The translations under genes and the position numbers were made by a program. The notes below the pieces were generated by a model that worked only from the letters and a program-made list of their open reading frames with translations, had not been told where the DNA came from and searched no databases. From positions 1-41,655 of the forward strand of contig CANNKG010000025.1 in assembly GCA_947505105.1 (NCBI GenBank): 41,655 bases of DNA, read 5' to 3'. The DNA is from Methylococcaceae bacterium (GTDB lineage Bacteria; Pseudomonadota; Gammaproteobacteria; Methylococcales; Methylomonadaceae). Shown in pieces: positions 1 to 9,202 of this stretch (positions are counted from its first letter, which is position 1; each line of letters starts with the position of its first letter).

Positions 1-108
1 TATTTTCATTTTTTCCATCTGCGCGAGCAACAGTGGAATATCGTCTACCCGTTCGGTTCTGGTAATGTTGATTGAAGTTTCTAATGGTAAATGCTGATAT
101 CTTGCCAT
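1..108 (-). CDS. Transposase, N-terminal fragment (runs off the window)
   Basis: The gene starts with ATG at 108 and reads leftward out of the window. The 36 visible residues begin MARYQHLPLETS and include the stretch VDDIPLLLAQMEK. From memory this resembles the N terminus of IS1634/IS4-like transposases with a DUF4277-type start, but no catalytic DDE residue is in view, so the family is tentative. The same protein start occurs in the opposite direction at 41550. What is seen is the duplicated start. The transposase identity is inferred from recall plus the inverted-repeat context. Confidence 0.65.
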   Translation of the reverse strand, partial: MARYQHLPLETSINITRTERVDDIPLLLAQMEKMKI

Positions 109-147
109 AATTCTACGAATCTTGGGTTAATTTGAGCGAACGATGAG
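3..147 (-). mobile_element. Left IS copy: terminal fragment, inverted repeat of the right window end
   Basis: This 145-bp stretch is the exact reverse complement of 41511-41655. The match stops abruptly at 147/148 on this side and at 41510/41511 on the other, which marks the outer end of the element. It contains the start of a transposase gene reading off the window. The element interrupts the methyltransferase gene to its right. The rest of the IS lies outside the window, so its family, other end and target duplication cannot be read. Confidence 0.85.
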
Positions 148-1202
148 ATATAACTCTTAATAGGACAGCCATTTAAAGGGCTCATGGCGCATTGCATCAG
201 TGTTCGATACGCAAGCCCCCAAATATAAACGGGCTTTTGAGAAGCCTTTAAAGCGCACAATTCCTGTTTATTAAAATCCTCTTGATCCTTGAACCAAGTT
301 ATTGCACTCTTCACTAATTGAAAATCTAAATACTCTGATTTTACCGATTGATTTAATACAATATCTGAGAAATCACTACTTGCAAGCGCCGCCTCCTTAC
401 GAAACAGACAATACATAATCGGCACAGGAAAAGGTTCGGCAATATCCAACATGCGTGTCCCAAAATCGACGGATTTAAATCCATAGATCTTAAATAACGC
501 CTGTAAATGCGGCATGTCAAAATGGTTGATATGCTCCAGGGTAAAATAATGTAGCGGATGATACTGCTCGAAGTGAGCGTACATACTGGCATCAGGAACT
601 TCAACCAAAACATAACCACCATTGGCAATTTTGTGGATTATTTCTTGAATGGATTCGTGTAAGGTAAATAAGTGCTCAAATATATTTTTGTAAATAAAAC
701 AATCCACCTTGTTTTCGTCGACAATCGGTAACTGCATAGATGAGCCCAGATAGGCGTTAAATCCGGCTTCGCGCAATCCATCGACGTACTCTGCACTTAA
801 TTCAACCCCGCTCAATTGCTTAAAACCACGCTGACGCATTTGCTTCAATAAATGCCCCGGACCACACCCCACGTCGACAATGTTAGCATTGAAAGAAATA
901 TGATTTTTGACCAAAATGTCTATCGAAGACTCGTTGTACGCTTTTTCGGCGGGATGGTCCGCTCTGTGTTGATAGGAATTAATAAAGTAATGCTTTTGGT
1001 AAAACTCTTCTAAATGACGCTCATCGAAATCGCCGTCATAATAGACAAAACCGCATGCCGCGCACCCCATCAAATGCATCCGGTTTGGCAATGGGTGGTG
1101 ATCAAACAAGCGGTAGTTCAGCACCTTTAGTAGATACGCTGTATCATATCGACAGCAAGGACAGGTTCGAAGGCTTTTAACTGTGGATAAATTCATCAAC
1201 AT
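81..1202 (-). pseudogene. Class I SAM methyltransferase, zinc-ribbon type, C terminus cut off by an IS
   Basis: Residues 14-17 (CPCC) and 47-50 (CAAC) form a likely N-terminal zinc-binding module. The SAM-binding motif VDVGCGPG lies near residue 110. A C-terminal Rossmann-like segment with YIWG begins near residue 330. This is the layout of sugar C-methyltransferases with a C-methyltransferase C-terminal domain. The intact neighbour at 1216-2385 carries roughly 55 more residues after the matching point. Here the native sequence stops at about residue 351, where IS sequence (147 and below) begins, and the last 21 residues are IS-encoded. The start at 1202 has AAGGA 8 nt upstream. It is the last gene of the minus-strand run from 8922. 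The core domain may still fold, but the shared C-terminal module is lost. Confidence 0.8.
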
Positions 1203-1215
1203 AAATTAATTCCTT

Positions 1216-2385
1216 TTAAAATAGAACAATTCTTGCAGCGAATTCAACTTCAGTTAACGTTTGCTGCATGGCAGGTGAAAAAAGAGCTTCCGGAATTAAT
1301 AAAACATCATTCCTATCAAGCTCCGCCAACTTTTCAACAGGCTCAACGCGGTGTCCTTGGAGAAATCGCCCTGCTTTAGCCGGGGACTTATCGATTAAAT
1401 ACCGCAGCCGGTCGCGAAGTGCAGAGGAGTTTCCAAGCAATAATTGCGTGTACTGGGAAATCCCCCAAATGCTAAAGCGTATATTCGAATGCGTTAACAT
1501 CCCGGCAAATTTGTCTGAAACGTCGGAAAATCGACTCAGTCTAGCGCGCATAAGCGTTAACAATTGCTTATCGGCTAGCGCGCTCGCTTTGGCTCCCTTA
1601 CTTGCCACCACCATACAACATTCATCAACATGTCCTTGTCCCGGCAAAAAAGGCCCGGTTATTGCGCTTATGATCTTTAGTCCAGCCCTTTTAAGTAAGG
1701 CTTCTAAATGCGCCATATCGAAATGATTGATGTGTTCAAAATAAAAATATCGCCATGGATTAGATGCATTGGCATACCATTGCGCATTAGGCACTTCGAT
1801 ATAAAACAATGCATGGTCATCGACTTTTGTGAGCAGCTCGGTTAATAATTCCAAGGGTTGAAAGGCATGTTCCAGCACATGTGAAAGAATTATTCTATCA
1901 ATTTTAGGTCCTGTTTCAGGCAATTGCTTCACTTCACTACAAACAGAAAGTGCTAACGTTTGCCGAATAGTTTCAGCACAAGCCGTGGATTTTTCTAACG
2001 CGATTAGATGACTATAGCCCTGAGCTTTACACCAGTGCAAAAAACCGCCTTTACCCGCCCCTACATCTAAAATACCCGAAGCTCGTTCTTCACTACAAGA
2101 TTCAAGCAGCCCGTCAATGCGCTGAAAGCGCGTACATTCCTCTTCTCCCAAGCCCCCTGAACCCAACGTTTCGGCAGCAGCATAATAAGCATTTTGAGTA
2201 TAGTAGCGCGAAAAATCCTGTTCTGAAGCGTTCGTTTGATGATAAACCATGCCGCAATCTTGGCAGGCTACCAGCTCAGCATACCCGTCTATAGCCAAAT
2301 CATCCCAAAGCGCATAGGTTAGTGAAGCAATCTCATGAACAACCTCACTTCGACATATCGGACAGGATCGCTGAGGTTTAGTCAT
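1216..2385 (-). CDS. Class I SAM methyltransferase with N-terminal zinc ribbon and C-terminal Rossmann module
   Basis: The protein has 389 residues. Cysteine pairs at about 8/11 and 41/44 suggest a zinc-binding N terminus. The SAM motif ILDVGAGKGG lies near 107, and a post-motif with EVPNAQWYA and HINHFD follows. The C-terminal third starts FSIWGISQYT and ends in an alpha/beta segment like the C-methyltransferase C-terminal domain. By family it probably methylates a nucleotide-linked keto-sugar or a related glycan precursor. ATG at 2385 is preferred over an in-frame TTG at 2391. It begins 2 nt after the TGA stop of the radical SAM gene upstream and has no clear ribosome site, so translation is probably coupled. 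It is paralogous to the truncated gene downstream. The exact substrate is unknown. Confidence 0.85.
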   Translation of the reverse strand: MTKPQRSCPICRSEVVHEIASLTYALWDDLAIDGYAELVACQDCGMVYHQTNASEQDFSRYYTQNAYYAAAETLGSGGLGEEECTRFQRIDGLLESCSEERASGILDVGAGKGGFLHWCKAQGYSHLIALEKSTACAETIRQTLALSVCSEVKQLPETGPKIDRIILSHVLEHAFQPLELLTELLTKVDDHALFYIEVPNAQWYANASNPWRYFYFEHINHFDMAHLEALLKRAGLKIISAITGPFLPGQGHVDECCMVVASKGAKASALADKQLLTLMRARLSRFSDVSDKFAGMLTHSNIRFSIWGISQYTQLLLGNSSALRDRLRYLIDKSPAKAGRFLQGHRVEPVEKLAELDRNDVLLIPEALFSPAMQQTLTEVEFAARIVLF

Positions 2386-2387
2386 TA

Positions 2388-3812
2388 TCAAGCAGCCAAT
2401 AGATTAACTTGACGTGCGGCGACACTAAAAAACTGTGTAGTATCAAATAATTTCCGAAAATATTTCAATTCTTCGATGTCCATATTGTACGGTTTAATAA
2501 AGAAGCGTATTTCGTCAGCAACAGGATCCAGATTGATATTACCCTTCCATAATTCATCCACGGCAAAATCGCCAATAAACAAATTATCGCGCTGCGCTTG
2601 TTGAAACACTTTTGTACCCGGAAATGGAATAATGTTAAAAACATAATTCAAATCCAATTGTAGGTCACAAATCATGTCATACGTATCTTGCAGGGTTTTG
2701 GAGGTATCTTCAGGGAAACCCATGATAAACATGCTACTGGTAAAAATTTTATACTTTTTGAGACTAGCAACCGCTTCATATATTTTTTCACGTTTTAAGT
2801 GTTTGCCGATGATGATATTACGCATTTCATCATTGCCATGCTCAATCGGCAATCTTACAAATACGCATCCAGCCGCGGCCATAGCATGAATCACTTCATC
2901 GCTCAGCGTACCGATGTGAACACCACAAGTGGTTTCAAATTGAATATTCAGACCTCGCCTTACTATCTCATTCAGAATATCAATAAAATGTTTTTTATGA
3001 AGATTTACCACATCATCGATAAAACCGAAATAATTCTGCCCATATTTTTCATGTAGCATTTGAATTTCATCAACCACCAATGAGGGAGTTCGCATCCGAA
3101 ACTTTCTACCCATTGTGGTAAAACAAGCGCAAAAATTACACGTAAAAGGGCAACTTCTAGAGGTCATAATGGGTACTGATAGACTAAAGTCTAGTTGCTT
3201 TGGATTATTCCAGGATGAAAGATCGCTGTAATAATCTTCAAAATTTAATAAATCCCAAGCAGGTGGCGGCAACTCATCAAGATCATCCAAATAGTCGATT
3301 CTTGGATTCTCGACCACCACGTCATCCATACGATAGGTAAGCGCTTCAATCACTTTCAATTGTTTCAAGTCGTTCTGTTCAAGAGCATTGGCCAATTGTA
3401 CTACCTGCAATTCAGCCTCCCCCGTGAATACAAAATCAAATGCCCGAGTACCAACTAAAATTTCTTTGGGAAACAAACTGGGGTGCGCACCACCAGTGGC
3501 AACAGGCATCGTCGGATAACATGCCTTTATGCCTTCGGCAATTTGTAAAACGCTCTGAAAATGCAGCGACGTAAAACAATTAATACCCACTAATCCAGGC
3601 TGCTCGCGAGCAATACAATCATTAATCTCCTGCCGAAAATAATCGTCAGGATTAACACCGTCAGGACACTTTTTAATCGACAGATCATAGATAAAAGGCT
3701 CATGTCCATCACGCTGTAAAATACTGGCTAAATGTAAAAGCGGAACCGGAACCGTTCCTTTGGTTTCTTTAAGTCCGGCCAGCTTTGCTGGCGATATGAG
3801 CATGACTTTCAT
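2388..3812 (-). CDS. B12-binding-type radical SAM protein
   Basis: The protein has 474 residues. The N-terminal part (about 1-150) resembles the cobalamin-binding domain of the BchE/Elp3-like class, with PVPLLHLASILQRDGH and GINCF stretches. The radical SAM cluster motif CxxxCxxC is Cys221, Cys225 and Cys228 (CPFTCNFC). FIDDVVNL and FIMGFPED follow, typical of this class. Such enzymes often methylate unactivated carbon or rearrange sugars and tetrapyrroles. The role here, in a glycan operon, is inferred. ATG at 3812 overlaps the TGA stop of the glycosyltransferase by 4 bp (ATGA). A strong AAGGAG lies 8-9 nt upstream. No classical B12-binding DxHxxG motif was seen, so cobalamin binding is unproven. 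Confidence 0.85.
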   Translation of the reverse strand: MKVMLISPAKLAGLKETKGTVPVPLLHLASILQRDGHEPFIYDLSIKKCPDGVNPDDYFRQEINDCIAREQPGLVGINCFTSLHFQSVLQIAEGIKACYPTMPVATGGAHPSLFPKEILVGTRAFDFVFTGEAELQVVQLANALEQNDLKQLKVIEALTYRMDDVVVENPRIDYLDDLDELPPPAWDLLNFEDYYSDLSSWNNPKQLDFSLSVPIMTSRSCPFTCNFCACFTTMGRKFRMRTPSLVVDEIQMLHEKYGQNYFGFIDDVVNLHKKHFIDILNEIVRRGLNIQFETTCGVHIGTLSDEVIHAMAAAGCVFVRLPIEHGNDEMRNIIIGKHLKREKIYEAVASLKKYKIFTSSMFIMGFPEDTSKTLQDTYDMICDLQLDLNYVFNIIPFPGTKVFQQAQRDNLFIGDFAVDELWKGNINLDPVADEIRFFIKPYNMDIEELKYFRKLFDTTQFFSVAARQVNLLAA

Positions 3813-5125
3813 AATGAGAACTCCTTATTTTTATAACTGTCTAATTGTTTACAAAGCGCCTGTAATTCAAAATCTTGCGGAAAAAAGCGTAAATAGTGAT
3901 AAGGCGATCCGCGCGTCGCGGAAAAGACTCCTAAGGAAAAATCACCCTGCGAAGGCCTGCGACCTCTACCCAGCAAATTTATAAATTTATTGCTCAAATC
4001 GGTTCCGGCGTATGCTTGTAACACTAATTGCATCGCTGCCGAAAAATTAAGCAAGTCTGCTCTTTTAGGAATAGTATGATGGCGTTTTTCTACTGTTAAC
4101 AAATGCTGATAAATGACAGACCACTCTTGAAGTAAGGTTTTTTTCGAGCTTTCTTGCATCTTTTGCCGCCCACTCTCCGACATCTCCCGTCGCTTATCCG
4201 CATGTAAATATAAATAAGAAATGGCAGCACTATACTCGTCCAAGCTCTTAGCAATAATGCCGGTTTTGCCATCCTCCACAATATAACGCTCACATCCTGA
4301 ATCCAAAACTACCGGCACCACCCCTGCCCCCATAGCCTCCAGTAATACTTGCTCGCCAGTACCATAATGGCCGGAATTCAGCGGATACCCCAATACATCA
4401 AGCTCAGTCCACACATCTTCAACATTATCGACGGGACCTCTAATATCAAAAAACGCATTTTTACCTAATGCCTGGACTTGATTTTGCAATTCCTGATGCC
4501 GCGGTCCACCACAAACAATAAATTTAGCGTTCGGTATCGCAACATTCAAACACAAATCGATAAACGCCGGATGCATTTTTATAGTGTCCACCGTACCAAT
4601 AAACCCAACGGTAAACATCGATAAATTCCTTAGCGGCTTACTTGGGAAAATCTTTACTTTTGCTGCACTCTGTACAATAGAAATCGAGTGTAGCTGATTC
4701 TTTAACCATTCAGACTCCAAACTATAAGGCGTTGCGACCACAAATTGATCAGGATAAGTCACTAATTCCCGAAAAAATGCCTGTGGCTCATGCATACCAT
4801 TAACATGCGACCATAGCACACAGCGAAAAACTACTCTGTTAGAATCACTCATCCACTGCATCAGCAATGGGTGGTTCCACCAATGCAGATGTACGATATC
4901 CGCCCGACTAAGCCACTCGTTTAATTTAGAGCCATCTAAGTTTGCATTCTCTAAACATGGCACTGCATATTGTCGCGCCCAGTCCTGCATTCGCTGATTA
5001 ATGCTTTCAAAAGCAATCAATCGAAGCAGATAACCCGCCTCAAGCTGACTCTCCAATAATGATCGAACCACTGTGCCAACGCCTCCACCATAATGCGGCG
5101 CTATATGGACAATCTCATTAGACAT
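3809..5125 (-). CDS. Glycosyltransferase, GT4-like (group 1)
   Basis: The protein has 438 residues with a GT-B fold pattern. The N terminus HIAPHYGGGVGTVV is the usual acceptor-side glycine loop. The middle FTVGFIGTVD starts the second Rossmann half. The donor-binding region has EQVLLEAMGAGVVPVV followed by a glutamate-containing IVEDGKTG segment, as in GT4 enzymes. It probably transfers a sugar from a nucleotide donor in the cytoplasm. ATG at 5125 is preferred because GGTGAG lies just upstream. An in-frame GTG at 5134 is possible. It overlaps the preceding radical SAM gene by 8 bp and the next gene by 4 bp, so it belongs to the same operon. Acceptor and sugar cannot be told from sequence. 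Confidence 0.88.
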   Translation of the reverse strand: MSNEIVHIAPHYGGGVGTVVRSLLESQLEAGYLLRLIAFESINQRMQDWARQYAVPCLENANLDGSKLNEWLSRADIVHLHWWNHPLLMQWMSDSNRVVFRCVLWSHVNGMHEPQAFFRELVTYPDQFVVATPYSLESEWLKNQLHSISIVQSAAKVKIFPSKPLRNLSMFTVGFIGTVDTIKMHPAFIDLCLNVAIPNAKFIVCGGPRHQELQNQVQALGKNAFFDIRGPVDNVEDVWTELDVLGYPLNSGHYGTGEQVLLEAMGAGVVPVVLDSGCERYIVEDGKTGIIAKSLDEYSAAISYLYLHADKRREMSESGRQKMQESSKKTLLQEWSVIYQHLLTVEKRHHTIPKRADLLNFSAAMQLVLQAYAGTDLSNKFINLLGRGRRPSQGDFSLGVFSATRGSPYHYLRFFPQDFELQALCKQLDSYKNKEFSL

Positions 5126-6404
5126 CGCTCTCACCGATCATATTGTCGGAAACCAGCTCTCCAGGCGCAATACGTTTTCTGGAATAGACACCGCAATATC
5201 GGTGGATACCTTTATCCATACAACGCTGACATAAATTACAATCTTCGCGCACTTTCATAATTTCAGTTAAGGAGGTGTCTAGATAATTATCGACCGCTAC
5301 GTTATCGGTTGGATAATAGTACATCATGCAATTACTGACTGATAAATCCCAATTAATATTGATGCAACGAAAGGTGTCACACGGCAAATGCTTTTCCATT
5401 TTTGCCTCAGCTAAGCCATGCTCCAAAGGCAGCAGCAACATCTCAGAAGTTGTTTGGGCGATCGGCGGCAGGGCTTTACCCTCCTGATAAGCTAGTACGT
5501 CATCCAGGGAAATTAAGTACGCATATACCGGATGCAGTTCAATTGCCAATTCTGCACAGGTTTTTTGCCATTGCTCCAACTCTGCCTGCTGGCTATGCTT
5601 ATAAAGATGAAAGAACACTTCGACTTTCATTTCAGGATGAATGCGGTTACGCAAGGCACATACTTCATACAGATGTTGCAGAAATACCGGCCATTTGCCC
5701 TGCGTGTGCGTTATCTCATAATGACTGCCCCAACCGGAAGTCGATAGTCTCAACCACTCGGGCTTAGCCTCGATAATCGCTTCAAAATCCGCCGGTACAT
5801 TTAGATTACTAGAAATTGCACATTTAATCCCCTGCGCATTCGCGTAACGCAACATGTCAGGCAATTGTTTATGCAAGGTTGGTTCGCCCCATTGATAGAG
5901 TTGTAAATTCCCCACAAACGGCGATTCTGCGACAATTTTATCGATCACCCGTTTAAAGTTTTCTAACGACATAACACCGCTACGCCGCTCAGCAGGATTG
6001 TTATAGGCGTGCGGGCACGAAACACATTTAAGATTGCACGCGCCAGTAATATCAATGGCGTAATCATTCGGTTTAAGTCGACTGTAGACAATAAAATCGC
6101 AATTTTCTTTAAACCCTGACAAACAACAGCGGCTTTTAATTTCTTCTTCGAAGTAAAAACTCGCAATAATAATAAACACTTGAGATGCTGATTTTGTCTG
6201 AATGATCAGGTTGGGAGATACTATCGGCAAACCAAGAGCTGTTTTACCCGCTAAATCAATCGCACTATCAATAAAACCGGCTACCGGAATAGCTTTCCTT
6301 TGCAAGGCTTGACATACCCCGCGTCCTTGATTTCCCGCACCCCATATCCATATTTGCCGATTTGCAACGAGCGTCAAAAAAGAGTCGAAATTTAAAGAGT
6401 TCAT
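5118..6404 (-). CDS. Radical SAM/SPASM protein, tandem paralogue 3
   Basis: The protein has 428 residues. The N-terminal 100 residues form a Rossmann-like module (IWIWGAGNQGRGV and GFIDSAID). The radical SAM motif follows at Cys123, Cys127 and Cys130 (CNLKCVSC). The C terminus holds a SPASM-like cysteine set with NWDLSVSNC and CNLCQRC. ATG at 6404 is chosen over an upstream ATG at 6473 because it makes a 4-bp ATGA overlap with the upstream gene's stop and gives the same 428-residue length as a paralogue. Family knowledge: SPASM radical SAM enzymes modify peptides or carbohydrates using extra Fe-S clusters. The substrate is unknown. It is one of three consecutive copies in this operon. Confidence 0.87.
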   Translation of the reverse strand: MNSLNFDSFLTLVANRQIWIWGAGNQGRGVCQALQRKAIPVAGFIDSAIDLAGKTALGLPIVSPNLIIQTKSASQVFIIIASFYFEEEIKSRCCLSGFKENCDFIVYSRLKPNDYAIDITGACNLKCVSCPHAYNNPAERRSGVMSLENFKRVIDKIVAESPFVGNLQLYQWGEPTLHKQLPDMLRYANAQGIKCAISSNLNVPADFEAIIEAKPEWLRLSTSGWGSHYEITHTQGKWPVFLQHLYEVCALRNRIHPEMKVEVFFHLYKHSQQAELEQWQKTCAELAIELHPVYAYLISLDDVLAYQEGKALPPIAQTTSEMLLLPLEHGLAEAKMEKHLPCDTFRCININWDLSVSNCMMYYYPTDNVAVDNYLDTSLTEIMKVREDCNLCQRCMDKGIHRYCGVYSRKRIAPGELVSDNMIGESDV

Positions 6405-7636
6405 AGTTTCTGAGTGAGCAAAGTTTCTTCTAAATACACACCTGTATACTGATGCAACCCATAACTTTTGCAATGCTCACAAAATTGACTTTGTTTACGC
6501 GCAGTCATTAAATCTTCAACCGTTTCGCTAAGAAAGTCATCCGCTAAAAACGGCTTGAAATAAACACCACAAAAACGCACACGCCGATCCCAGGTAATAG
6601 GCAAGCAACGTTCTTCAGGACATGGCAGATGTTTGCGCGCTTGAGACTTTTGCAACCCTTCTTCCAAAGTCATCAGCAATAGGTTCTTTACCTCTTGTGC
6701 TTGTTGCGGAATCGGCTTCTTTTCCAAGTCATCCATCACAATATCTAGCGGATAAACGTAAGCATGATTCGCCCGGAAAATAAGCTTCAACTCCTGACAT
6801 AGGGCCTGCATCTTATGATAATCGTCAGTGCAGTTGTGTTTATAAAGATGGTAATTCAGAACAATTTGCAACTCCGGGTGAATTCGATCACGGGTTTCGG
6901 CAAGACGATTAAGATTCGCCAGAAACACCTCCCATTTACCCCCGGTGTGAGTGATTTCATAATTAGGCCCAAAACCGGACGCTGACACTTTAATCCAATC
7001 CGGTTTTTCTACCAGAAATCGATCGTAAGCAACACTGACATTCAGGTTGGTCGAAATCGCAGTTAGCACTTTCGCCTCACGATTCATGGCGATTATTTCT
7101 GGCAATTTTTTATGTAAAAACGGCTCTCCCCATGTGTAAAGCTGGATACTTCCCAATAAGGGAATCTCGGCTAACAACTTGTTCAATACCAGTCGATAGT
7201 CTTCAAGCGACATAACGCCCTTAGGCGTAACATCCTCCATATTTCCGCGCGGGCAGGAAATACACTTAAGATTGCAACTACCAGCCACGTCGATACTTGG
7301 ATCGATATCGTTCAAATCTCGACTTAAAACATAATCCACATTTGCAACTAATCCTTTTTCAAGACAAATTGTTTCTATTTCTCGATCATAATGTCCAGAA
7401 CCGATAATAATCAGACGTTGATCTTTTCCATAAGTATCCAGTAAGGCTGGTGATTGAATGGCGTAACCCAATGCCATATTTTTTTGCAGTTCAAGACTCG
7501 AGTCTAAAAAGCCATGCACGGAAATATGGTGCCTTTCCAAAGAGCGACAAACCCCCTGACCTACAATCATGGCGCCCCAGATATAAATCGCTCTATCGGC
7601 TTTAATTGCCTGTAATTGCTGCACCGAAATTTTCAT
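6401..7636 (-). CDS. Radical SAM/SPASM protein, tandem paralogue 2
   Basis: The protein has 411 residues with the same plan as its neighbours. An N-terminal Rossmann-like module has YIWGAMIVGQGV and GFLDSS. The cluster motif is Cys121, Cys125 and Cys128 (CNLKCISC). A C-terminal SPASM-like region carries RVRFCGVY and FCEHCKSYG. The second glycine of the Rossmann motif (GAGxxG in paralogue 3) reads GAMIVG here, so nucleotide binding may differ. The start codon overlaps the TGA stop of the upstream paralogue by 1 bp (TGATG) and has no ribosome site of its own, implying re-initiation. Divergence between the three copies is clear, so they may act on different positions or substrates of one pathway. 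Confidence 0.86.
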   Translation of the reverse strand: MKISVQQLQAIKADRAIYIWGAMIVGQGVCRSLERHHISVHGFLDSSLELQKNMALGYAIQSPALLDTYGKDQRLIIIGSGHYDREIETICLEKGLVANVDYVLSRDLNDIDPSIDVAGSCNLKCISCPRGNMEDVTPKGVMSLEDYRLVLNKLLAEIPLLGSIQLYTWGEPFLHKKLPEIIAMNREAKVLTAISTNLNVSVAYDRFLVEKPDWIKVSASGFGPNYEITHTGGKWEVFLANLNRLAETRDRIHPELQIVLNYHLYKHNCTDDYHKMQALCQELKLIFRANHAYVYPLDIVMDDLEKKPIPQQAQEVKNLLLMTLEEGLQKSQARKHLPCPEERCLPITWDRRVRFCGVYFKPFLADDFLSETVEDLMTARKQSQFCEHCKSYGLHQYTGVYLEETLLTQKL

Positions 7637-8922
7637 CAGTCGAATACCGCCGCGACAATAGGGATGCTTTGTTTTTCATGAATCAGCTTTTCATCGCCAT
7701 AAACACAATAAACACGATGAATCCCTTTTGATTTGCATTTTTTGCAAAATTCACTTTGCTCACGAGCGTCCCACAACACATCGATCGGCGTATCTAAAAA
7801 ACTACTTTCGACGAGATTTAAATCTGGGCGATACCATTCCATACATTGCGCGACATGCAGGTCCCAATTAATCCATAAGTGAGTTTCATAAAAACAAGGC
7901 CGATCTTTCTGTGCTTGAGCAAGTGGAATCACGTCTTCCACTTTTAGAAATTGCAATTCACGGGTTAGCATGGAAGCAGGATCCAACGGTACGCCATCAA
8001 TAACTTTTTCAATGTTATCCAAAGGCGCTAAAGCTGCGTGACGATAGCGTAAAGTAAAACCCAGTTCATTGCACAAAGCTTGCATTTTTTCATAATCATC
8101 GCGATTATGCTGATAAATATGAAAAAACACCTCCACCAACATATCTGGATGATGTTGCTGTTTGTAATCTCTCAACTTATAGAGATTAGCTAAAAACAAC
8201 TCCCAATTAGCACCAGTGTGAGTTGTTTCATAATTTTTTCCCCAACCTGAATTAGAAACTCTAAACCAAGTCGGCTTTGCTTGAATCACCTTTTCAAAAT
8301 CTATTTTAAAACTCAAATTGGTCGAAATAGCCGTATGCACAGACTTTTCATTACTTAATTTAACAATTTCGGGTAAAGCTTTATTTAATAGAGGATCACC
8401 CCAGTTGTATAGAGAAATGATGCCGGTGTAAGGATCTTCACGCAAAATTTTATCGAGCACTTGGGCATATACATCTGCCGACATGAAACCTGCCGGACGA
8501 TGTTCATCAAAATTACCACGCGGGCAAGAAATACATTTCAAATTACAAATACCTGATATATCAACCTGATAATTGAAACGTTTTAATTCGTTGTAAACAA
8601 TAAAATCTCGCTTTTCTAGAAAGCCATGCTCTTCACATTGTTCAGAGATTTCATCGGCAAAAAAACCGGAAGCAATAATTAAAAAGACCTTGTCAAAAGA
8701 AAATCTTGAAAAGAAAACACTAGGTAAAAATATCTCCAACCCGAAAGCTTGTGTGCCTTGCAACGCCAAACTACTATCGACAAATGCCTCAACCGGGATA
8801 CCAAGTCGAGAAAATACTTGCAGTGTGGAATATCCTTCGTGGCGAGCCCCCCAAATAAAGACACCCCGCCCATCAATAGCGAAATTTAATTCTTCAACAC
8901 TCGGAATTGCATTTTTTTTCAT
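7636..8922 (-). CDS. Radical SAM/SPASM protein, tandem paralogue 1 (first gene of operon)
   Basis: The protein has 428 residues. The N-terminal Rossmann-like module reads VFIWGARHEG and AFVDSS. The radical SAM motif is Cys126, Cys130 and Cys133 (CNLKCISC), followed by PRGN as in paralogue 2. SPASM-like cysteines occur late (AQCMEW and FCKKCKSKG). The start at 8922 has AAGGA about 7 nt upstream and opens a seven-gene run ending at the left IS. The 280 bp before it (8923-9202) are AT-rich with no gene. A promoter is expected there, but I could not assign convincing -35/-10 boxes. Function is inferred only from family: Fe-S radical chemistry on a peptide or sugar. Confidence 0.86.
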   Translation of the reverse strand: MKKNAIPSVEELNFAIDGRGVFIWGARHEGYSTLQVFSRLGIPVEAFVDSSLALQGTQAFGLEIFLPSVFFSRFSFDKVFLIIASGFFADEISEQCEEHGFLEKRDFIVYNELKRFNYQVDISGICNLKCISCPRGNFDEHRPAGFMSADVYAQVLDKILREDPYTGIISLYNWGDPLLNKALPEIVKLSNEKSVHTAISTNLSFKIDFEKVIQAKPTWFRVSNSGWGKNYETTHTGANWELFLANLYKLRDYKQQHHPDMLVEVFFHIYQHNRDDYEKMQALCNELGFTLRYRHAALAPLDNIEKVIDGVPLDPASMLTRELQFLKVEDVIPLAQAQKDRPCFYETHLWINWDLHVAQCMEWYRPDLNLVESSFLDTPIDVLWDAREQSEFCKKCKSKGIHRVYCVYGDEKLIHEKQSIPIVAAVFD

Positions 8923-9202
8923 ATCAAATCCTTATAACTAGATCAATACTGAGTTTCTTCTTAACCATAAAATCACAGCAATTTTTTGATATTCAAATCA
9001 TCGCAACAACTTAACCAATCTCAAATATTTCTAGTATAAATCGGGGAATTTCACACTTGCTTAATAGTAATTTAGGCTGACATTAGAAAATAATCAAGGT
9101 CATTACCTACTTTTTTACTCAGAAATTATTTAGCAATCCAAATAAATTGTTTTGAAGAAATAAAACACATCTAATTATTATAAATAAAACATAAACTTAC
9201 TA

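Noticed and set aside
8923-9202. A sigma-70 or sigma-54 promoter for the radical SAM operon
   Set aside because: TATACT occurs, but no acceptable -35 lies at the right distance and no GG-N10-GC element is present.
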